From Cristatella mucedo (taxonomy: Eukaryota > Bryozoa > Phylactolaemata > Cristatellidae): DNA of 64,000 nucleotides. The translations under genes and the position numbers were made by a program. Positions 56,836 through 64,000 of the stretch are shown piece by piece. The notes beneath the pieces are model-generated. The model was not told where the DNA came from. It saw nothing but the letters and a program-made list of their open reading frames with translations, and made no database searches. Positions within the stretch are counted from its first letter, which is position 1, and each line of letters starts with the position of its first letter. Where the stretch lies: the NCBI GenBank assembly GCA_009760855.2, contig WPIO01000119.1, forward strand, positions 1,174,001 through 1,238,000, written 5' to 3'.

Positions 56836-57676
56836 AAGTGTCATATTTCAAAGCGACCTCTCGTTAGACGACCATATCAGCTCCACAGTCAAATCCGCCT
56901 ATTTTCAGCTTCATAACATTGCTAAAATTCGGGCTTGTTTAGATAAAGATACCACATATAAGATGATCCATGCATTCGTGACATCCCGTCTCGACTTCTG
57001 CAACTCACTGCTTACTGGCCTACCAGCATGTGCGATCAGGCGATTGCAGCTGGTGCAAAACTCGACAGCTAGACTTGTCTGCCGTGAGCGTCGCAGTTGC
57101 CACATTACTCCACTTCTCGCCGACCTGCACTGGCTACCAGTCAAGCAACGGATTGACTTCAAGGTTTTGTCGCTCACTTTTAGGTCCCTTCATTCTATGG
57201 CTCCAGCCTATCTGTCAGATATACTACCCCATCAGGCCAAGCATCGTACCACCCGCTTTTCGGAATCCAACAGTATAGAAATACCTCGTACAAACCTTAA
57301 ATCCTTTGGAGACCGTGCATTTAGTTCATATGCTCCCAAAGCCTGGAACTCCCTCCCTCCCGACCTGCGTCAGAACATCCCCTGACCTGATCACATTTAA
57401 AAGGAACCTAAACACACCTATTTAGGACAGCATTTAGTGGGTCCCTGTGGTTCGTCCTTGATGTGCTTATGCGTGCTGCCACTAACCACATTTGCATGCT
57501 GACCCTGTGCATGTCACCCCTAACCATGTTATTCATTTCGTTTGTTTTTCAAGCATGATTTTACTTAACATTCAATTGCATTTCACTTTACAGCAAATGT
57601 AAAGCGCCTAGAGAGAGATTAAGTTCTCCGAGGGCGCTTTATCAAGTGAATTATTATTATTATTATTGTTATTATA
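56836..57676 (+). mobile_element. LINE A, young 5'-truncated insertion
   Basis: A well-preserved 3' half. The open frame at 56836-57385 encodes VIFQSDLSLDDHISSTVKSA, RLDFCNSLLTGLPACAIRRL, HWLPVKQRIDFKVLSLTFRS and PKAWNSLPP, then one frameshift before the stop. The complete 3' UTR, hairpin (57600-57642) and (ATT)n tail follow. The flanks CACTATAA and ATTATAAATT suggest a short target duplication. Unit 3 lacks it, so it is recent. Confidence 0.88.
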
Positions 57677-59135
57677 AATTCAGGTCTCCTGACTTTCAGC
57701 TATGCAAATGGGACAAAGTTATTTTTCTTATAGACAGGATGATATTACATGTAAGTTGGTACCTAAATTTATGACATATTGTTTTAACCATTACAGCTTA
57801 CTATTTCAAGGTCTTCAGGCTTGCGAAATTGGGTTTATAAAGATAATAAAAACTTTGCAGCAGCAATTATTTAGTACGAGCTTTGCAGTTGCAAAGTTTC
57901 ACAACTTCTCTTTGAGCTCCACTGGCTCCTATTTAAAAATGATCGACTTCAAGATTGTGTAACTCACTTTTTGGTCTCTTCATTTCCCTGCTCATGCCTA
58001 GACATAGGAGCTACTTTCAAATGTGTTAGGCACTACACGGAGGCGAAAGCCAGTAGTGAACTACTTGTGTGGCATGGGGTCTGGGGGGGGGAGGTGGTAA
58101 CTTCCATGTAAGGGCTCATTGTGTAGATGGTTTTTGAGTTTCTGTCACATAGATCGAGCCCGGTCGGGTATCGTGCAGCCTGGCCAAGCACCATGTGGCC
58201 AGCCATGGCACATGAGCCGACACTTGCTGCCCGACCGGGTGTCACACTCGGCTCCCATCTACTAGGCTATGGGGGGGGGGGCAGCTGCTAGCCCTGCAGC
58301 CCAATCGCTACTCTGCCGGCCTAATATTATCCTTTCGTCTAAATCCAGTCTTAAACCTGCGCATGTAACTACTTCAACTACGAAGGAGACCAAACCTTAA
58401 GTGTGTGCGCTCCTAAAGACTGGAACTTACTCCCTACTGAGATCGCGACATCAACTGACGACGACATTTGAAAAGAGGTATAAATGCAAATATTCCTCGC
58501 ATAATTCTCTCGGTGCTTCCACATTGTTCTTAGTGTGCTTACACGTGTTGATATTGATCATGTTATTGAATACCATATCACAAGGCTTTCTTTACGGCAT
58601 ATGTTAAGTGCCTAGAAAGACATTAAAATTCTCTGAAGGTGCTCTACAAATGTAACTTTTTATTATCAAGCTTAAAAATCTTGCAGACTACACAAAAAAA
58701 ATAATCATGTTACCTTAATTTTAATTTTTTCGCCAAAGGAGTAGTCAATGCCTAGATAACCCGAATATGCTGGACACTAGATGCTACCTTCTCATCTGAC
58801 AAGTAACATCCCAGTAGTATAGCTACCACCACACCTTCCACAGCTGTTACACGAGATGCCCTGCAGTTAAACAAGAGTTTATTTACTTACATGTAACTGG
58901 TTGGCATAGTGAGGCGTACTGGTCCAATTTCGAATGGCTTGTCTTTACATCATTGGGTAAAACGTAAGCACTGTCCACCGATTCAAGATTACCTATAGTA
59001 AACGCCTTTCAATTTGGCACTCCGAAAATGTATTGCAGTATATGCAAGTTAGCAGTAAAATGATCTGAAAATGTATTGCAGTATAGGCAAGTAAGCAGTA
59101 AAATGAGATACTTACTTTGCTTGTGTGGCAGCTGT

Positions 59136-59137
<2 letters not shown>
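57677..59137 (+). mobile_element. LINE D-like 3' segment and LINE 5' region, unit 2
   Basis: Parallel to 50691-52020 and 61260-62860. It has the L2 C-terminal remnant (FQGLQACEIGFIKIIKTLQQ, SLSSTGSYLKMIDFKIV), a G+C-rich block with two long G runs, KDWNLLPTEIATS, and the tail hairpin remnant (58604-58665). The shared segment from 58671 follows. A 43-bp tandem duplication (GAAAATGTATTGCAGTATAG...) lies at about 59023-59106. Confidence 0.6.

Positions 59138-59202
<65 letters not shown>
59138..59202. repeat. (TA)n microsatellite
   Basis: About 32 TA units. It replaces the TGTATGTAGAATCG sequence seen in the other units, so the unit is broken here. Confidence 0.95.
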
Positions 59203-59204
<2 letters not shown>

Positions 59205-59454
59205 CATCGGTTGTTTTCCCCTAATAGCATATGGCACTATTAAAAATTGAGCTTTTGCATCCCTTATTATTCCCAATAATATAAAGTTGATATCAAGTGC
59301 TTATCTTACTAAACTCGAGTCAAGCAGATCATTAGGTGCAACTTACCAGATGAGGCTCTCAAAAACTAAGGAATTAGTTTAAACTTTCTAAATGATCTTT
59401 CGCTACCCGTAGAGTCTGAAATAGTCTCATTAGTAATTACAATCAAACTAATAG
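59203..59454. other. No recognisable gene
   Basis: A+T-rich; nothing supported. Confidence 0.35.
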
Positions 59455-59935
59455 ATTTAAATAGATCCCTCTGAGAACACTATCTCTTTCTTGGCCCTCT
59501 ACAGTTGCTGTAAAGAAAGCATTACCAAAAATTGTTGGTAGCATTCGCAAGCAGCAGATGCAGTCTAAGATGCTACATGCACACCCAAGAAGAATTATAA
59601 CTACCCATCAAATGCTGTAACAAACAGGTTTATTGTAAGCTTCTTTTTAAAATGTTGTCCTTTCAGGGGACGTTGTGACATGCTTCGGTAGTGAGTTCCA
59701 GGCTTTGAGAGTATAGGAGCTAAAGGCACGATCTCTAACGATTTTGAAGTACGTACGAGGCCAATGAGTTCGTACGCTAAAAGATTCGATTCAAAACAGC
59801 TGGCTTTACTATTCCTAGCCTGGTAGGGGAGTAGTTTTGAAAAGTAGCTCGAACTTCAGCAATGCTAAGTAGCAGAAAGCAGGCAGATGTGACCATGGAG
59901 CTGATTGTTAGAGTAGCAGCACGAGATGGGATAGA
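59455..59935 (-). mobile_element. Old L2-type LINE copy
   Basis: Decayed hairpin (CCCTCTGAGAACACTATCTC), UTR GCATTACCAAAAATTGTTGG as in the old subfamily at 41577, then C-terminal coding remnants (GGTAGTGAGTTCCAGGCTTT; GTACGTACGAGG) with internal deletions. Confidence 0.68.
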
Positions 59936-60429
59936 GCGACACTGATTTGGCTTTGTTGTATGCGTTCTAACCTCAACCATCTTCAAGATCAAAGTATTTG
60001 AAGATCAATTTCATGGGCCCAAGCCCTGATGTGCATTTGCATCGCCTAAAGGAAAATCAAGTTCTGCAAATTGCTATACACACGAATTACAAAAAAGATG
60101 CTCAGATGTCACCGTTGAAAAAAATACTCTCAGAAAAATTCCCACGATTTGGTATTGTCATGCAGGCGAATTTATCAGCCTCTTTTTTTGCACTTAAAAA
60201 TGTTTAAACCAGAAACCAAACTGAGTTATTTTAATTTTTGGAGTAAGATAACTGTTTGCCACGAGGCTAGAAAAATATCTTGAGGTAGCAACCAGATTGT
60301 GGGGCACTCGCTCTGTAAGAAAGACATCTACGAATACATCTCCAAAAATTTCATCAAAGATTTGAATTGCAACCGGCTCCTTTTGAAGCCTTTAAGCACT
60401 AATTAAACCTGAAAGTACATATGCTGGCT
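59936..60429. other. No supported gene
   Basis: A 69-codon frame at 59998-60207 (MKINFMGPSPDVHLHRLKEN) is unrecognised and not supported by signals. Confidence 0.35.
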
Positions 60430-61044
60430 CGTTTTTTATTTTTGGCATTATTTGATACTATTGATCGATACGTCCTACATGAGCCCCTCTAAATTTGCCA
60501 GAGCAGCACCTGCACAGCTTTGCCATTTTTCTGGTCCTCTCTCAGTGAGAGACTCTAGATCATTTGCCTCAAAGTGTCAAGATTATTTTCGGAGTCTCTG
60601 AAGTGCAGGACACTTTAGGGCTCTTGCTTAATTTTATTTCGGTAATGGCATTTACCGGTATTTTGGAACAAAAGCTCACGGCTTAAACTGTGTACTTTGC
60701 TTAGTTTGCTTTACTTCGCAATATATACTCTTCCTCATGTTGATTTTCTAACCTAGAGCTGTGTAGGATGTAATTTCTTCGGACGTGTCACCAGCTGTAC
60801 TCATGCTTTTCTCCATACCAGACTATCGGCATGTCAAACTGTCTCAACTCTGATGCTGCAATTATTGGTGACGTTTGCACCTGTATGGTGGCCAACTTTC
60901 TCACTTGGAATGACAGTAAATCCAACTTCTGAGTTTCGGGCAAACATAGAGTGACACAGAAGTAGGGAAAACTATCCCCGAACATTCGTACTGCGAGAAA
61001 ATCATTTGCAGCATCTAAACGACATTAAAGTGTTCTTAAAAATA
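60430..61044 (+). mobile_element. LINE C RT remnant, repeat unit 3
   Basis: Motif A remnant (FLALFDTIDRYVLHEPL), then a large deletion, then the same region as the end of units 1 and 2: TATCGGCATGTCAAACTGTC at about 60821, CCAACTTCTGAGTTTCGGGC and GCAGCATCTAAACGACATTA. Confidence 0.65.
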
Positions 61045-61255
61045 ATAATAAGGATAATGATACATTTGATAAAACGCTCTGAGAGAACTCAATCTCTCTC
61101 TAGACGCTTTACATTTGCTGCAAAGGAAACAAGATCAAATGGTCAGTGGCAGCATGCTCAATAAACAATAATTACATGGTTAGGGTGACATGCACAGATT
61201 AACCATGCAAGTATGGTTATATGCTGCACGATAATAAAATAAAAGTGACCTTTTC
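61045..61255 (-). mobile_element. LINE A 3'-UTR/tail insertion, unit 3
   Basis: ACATTTGATAAAACGCTCTG, hairpin, UTR (GGTCAGTGGCAGCATGCTCA, GGTTAGGGTGACATGCACAG), at the same place as 56620-56815 in unit 2. Confidence 0.72.
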
Positions 61256-61971
61256 TAGGAAAACCATGTCCACCAACAATCCAGGCTTGCTTACTTTCAG
61301 CTACGTAAGTTGGGACAAATTTAGGTTGACTTTAGATAGGATGATAATACATGTAAGTTGGTTCCTGAATTTGTGGAGTCCCGTTTTATTTATGCAGCTC
61401 ACTATTGTAAGGTCTTCCGGCTTGCGAAATTAGGCTTACACAGATAATAAAAACTTTACTGCAAGGCTTGTTAGTACAAGCTTTGCGGTTGCAAAGTTTC
61501 ACAATTTCTCTCCGAGCACCACTGGCTCATATTTAAAAATTATCGACTTCAAGATTGTGTAACTCACTTGTTTGTATCTTCATTCACTTGCTCATGCCTA
61601 GACATAAGAGCTACTTTCAAATCGTGTTAGGCACTAGTATATTGAGGCGGAGCCAGGATTGGAGTGCCTGGGTGGCACAGAGTCTAAGGGGGCGGGGAAC
61701 TTCCATGTAAGGGCTCATACTGTACACGGTATTTTACGTCTCGGTCACGCGGATCGAGCCCGGCTGGGTGTCATGCAGCCTGGCCAAGCTCCAAGCAGCC
61801 AGCCATCGCAAATGAGCCGAGGCTCGCCGCCCGACGGGGCATCACCCTTGGCTCTCATCTACTAGCCCCTGGGGGTGGCAGCTGCCACCCCAGCAGCCCA
61901 ATGGCTACCCCTCTGGCCTAATATCGTCATTTCGTCTGAATCCATTCTTAGACCTGCTCACATAACTACTT

Positions 61972-61999
61972 TATCAAGTACATTATTATTATTATTTCT
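61972..61999 (+). mobile_element. Tail-only LINE A insertion (~28 bp)
   Basis: Units 1 and 2 read ACTTCAAC uninterrupted. Here ACTACTT and CTTCAACTAC are separated by TATCAAGTACATTATTATTA... , the last bases of LINE A plus its (ATT)n tail, with CTT repeated at both edges. Confidence 0.7.
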
Positions 62000-62235
62000 T
62001 CAACTACGAAGGAGACAGAACCTTAAGTTTCAGTGCTCCCAAAGACTGGAACTTACTCCCTACTGAAATCGCGACATCAACTGACTACGACATTTGAAAA
62101 GACGATATAAATGCAAATTCTCCTCACATTGTTCTCTCGGCGCTTGCACGTTGTTCTTAGAGTGCTTATGCGTGTTGATATCGATCATGTTATTGAATAC
62201 CATATCATAATGCTTCCTTTACGGCATATGTTAAG

Positions 62236-62385
62236 TGAGTATTATAATAATACTAATGCACTTGATAAAGCGCCCTCAGAGAACTGAATCTCTTTCTAGG
62301 CGCTTTACATTTGCTGCAAAGTGCAATGCGATTAAATGGCAAGTAAGATCATGCTTGAAAAACAAACAAAATAAATAATGAATAA
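62236..62385 (-). mobile_element. LINE A 3'-UTR/tail insertion
   Basis: CACTTGATAAAGCGCCCTCA, a perfect hairpin and the start of the UTR (GATCATGCTTGAAAAACAAA). It interrupts ATGTTAAGTG / GTGCTTAGAAAG, a site that is continuous in units 1 and 2. AAGTG and AAGGTG at the edges suggest a short duplication. Confidence 0.75.
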
Positions 62386-62454
62386 GGTGCTTAGAAAGAC
62401 ACTACAATCGTCCTAAGGTGCTCAAGAAACGTAACTTGTTATTATTAAACTAAA

Positions 62455-63160
62455 AATCATGCACGCTATACTATGTAAAATAATTAAGTTACATTATTTT
62501 TAGCCAAAGAAGTACTAAATGCCAAGGTAACCTGAATATACATGACACGAGACGCTGCCTTTCAAATGGCAAGTGACATCCCAGTAGTAAAGCTACCACC
62601 ACACCTTCCACAGCTGTTACACGACATGCCCCTGCAGTTAAGCAAGAGCTTATTTACTTACATGCAACTGGTTGGCATACTGAGGCGTACTGGTCCGGTT
62701 TCGAATCGCTTGTTCTTACATCATTGGGTAAAACGTATGCACTGTCCACCGAATCAAGATTACCTATGGTGAATGCCAAGCAATTTTTCACTCCGAAAAT
62801 GTATTGCAGTATAGGCAAGTTAGCAGTAGAATGAGAGACTTACTTCGCTTGTGTGGAAGCTGTGTGTATGTAGAATCGTCGATTGTGTTATACGGTGCTT
62901 CATATTCATCTATTGGCGACTCTAATTCATTTGATAATGTAGTTACAACTGTAGACGACGAACCAAGCAAGCGATTGTTCATTAAAGACACAAGTAAAAT
63001 GAACTACAGTCGTTTATGGGTATACCAAGTAGTAGCAAGCAATGACATTGTTAAAGCCTACCTGTTTATTTAGACCGCAGTACTGCAATTGCGTGCCTGT
63101 GGACAACTAAATGCTTACAGCTTGGTGCTGAGTAAGGTTCCCAATGCCGGCCTCAGCTTT
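62455..63160 (+). repeat. Repeat-unit segment: LINE 5' region, unit 3
   Basis: Parallel to 51641-52365. It includes the conserved short frame at about 62845-63010 (RLCGSCVYVESSIVLYGASY, RLFIKDTSKMN). Confidence 0.55.
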
Positions 63161-64000
63161 AGATTTGGCGGTTGCTAGTAACTTGCTTTTTACTTATGAT
63201 TGTGCTTTTACAATTTCGTTATAATCGCTAAAATGCTATCGTAAATGTGATTTATCGTGCTCAGGTTTGTAAATTACGCATTAACAAGATCAAATACGCA
63301 CTGAAGTCTATGAGGGGCCAAGACCGGAAGTCCCTCCCACTTGTTCCTAGCAACGTCAGCCAACCAGTACGATCTTCCTCAAGCATTAGTGTGATCTCTC
63401 TAACTTGTGCTCATGAAGGCTCTTGTCTTTGCAATCGTCGCTCAATGTGAGATAAATCTATATTCATAAGCAACCTTAGTTCTAAAAAAGGCCTCGACCT
63501 GGTCGCTTTGACCGAGACCTAACTAAAATTGATAAACTGAATGACGATTAAAGACCCAACCCAAGCAAGCTTCTTCTTTCAAATCCCTAGATAAATCAAA
63601 AATAGTGACAGAATCGATTGTATGGCTAACGTATCCGTCAAAATCAAGCCGTTTTCAGTCCCGCGAAAGAAATCTTTTGAATTATCGTTTGAGTTCATGC
63701 AGCAACGAGCTAATAATTGTGTTAGTAGACTATTACCACCCAGGGACAAAATCTACTTCGTCGCAGATTTATTTGATCTCATTTCGACTCTGCATGCAAG
63801 ACATTGACCTTTTGTCATTACGTATGATTTCAAAGCTCGTTTTGATAATTTATCTGAAACCTTAAGGACTCCCGATGATCGTACTAATTGATCATAGTAA
63901 AAGCTACATCTAGCATCTATAAAAATATTGTTGAATCACAGAAACACAGTTAAAAATTCTAATGTCGACGACCAAGCATCAGCTCAACCACTCCCAGGTT
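63161..64000 (+). mobile_element. L2-type LINE, N-terminal region and endonuclease
   Basis: The start aligns with the N-terminal region of LINE A (VCKLRINKIKYALKSMRGQD, SLPLVPSNVSQPVRSSSS). An endonuclease frame follows: SNLSSKKGLDLVALTET, IKPFSVPRKKSFELSF, FVADLFDLISTLHARH, TYDFKARFDNLSE. It continues past the right edge, with several stops and frame changes. Confidence 0.7.

Larger units (their letters stand above)
61260..62454 (+). mobile_element. LINE D-like 3' segment, repeat unit 3
   Basis: Parallel to 50691-51640 and 57677-58670: L2 C-terminal remnant (VRSSGLRN, STTGSYLKIIDFKIV), the G+C-rich block (61650-61930), KDWNLLPTEIATS and the decayed tail near 62400-62450. It contains two extra insertions, at 61972-61999 and 62236-62385. 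Confidence 0.6.

Overview
This window is animal (invertebrate metazoan) genomic DNA. It has exons with GT/AG splice sites rather than operons, long (AG)n, (CA)n and (TA)n microsatellites, a satellite array, tRNA-derived SINEs, Tc1/mariner and hAT transposons, LTR retrotransposons and very many non-LTR (LINE) copies. The phylum cannot be fixed from the sequence alone.

Host genes are sparse. At 0-8.4 kb on the minus strand is the start of a secreted Reeler-domain gene: exon 1 (8125-8350: signal peptide and the first half of the domain) and exon 2 (813-973) join in frame across a 7.15-kb intron. That intron holds a Tc1 transposon, itself split by a LINE, and two (AG)n arrays. At 35606-35955 on the plus strand is one internal exon of an immunoglobulin-superfamily gene. 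No other host exon could be supported.

Nearly everything else is mobile DNA. 'LINE A' is an L2/CR1-type element whose 3' end is a hairpin (AAAGCGCC...GGCGCTTT) followed by (ATT)n. It occurs in both orientations, from about 28-bp tail-only insertions to a nearly full-length copy (36883-40345). 'LINE B' is a related family ending in (TACAT)n. At 17.0-28.5 kb lies a nested stack: a ~170-bp satellite abuts a LINE A copy that is split in turn by a hAT element (8-bp target duplication), a LINE B fragment, an LTR retrotransposon and a second LINE B. The hAT carries a solo LTR of the same LTR family.

At 43.0-47.65 kb is an A+T-rich, plus-strand cluster of decayed reading frames interrupted by two SINEs. 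One frame (about 46.69-47.39 kb) resembles the double-jelly-roll major capsid protein of Polinton/adintovirus-like elements. I propose a dead virus-like integrated element with otherwise unrecognised genes; this is the least explained part of the window.

From 47.9 kb to the end, diverged LINE-containing segments repeat head-to-tail about three times. Copies share an inactivating change in the reverse-transcriptase active site and a shared secondary insertion, so duplication after inactivation is the best reading. No rRNA genes, functional tRNA genes or CRISPR arrays were seen.
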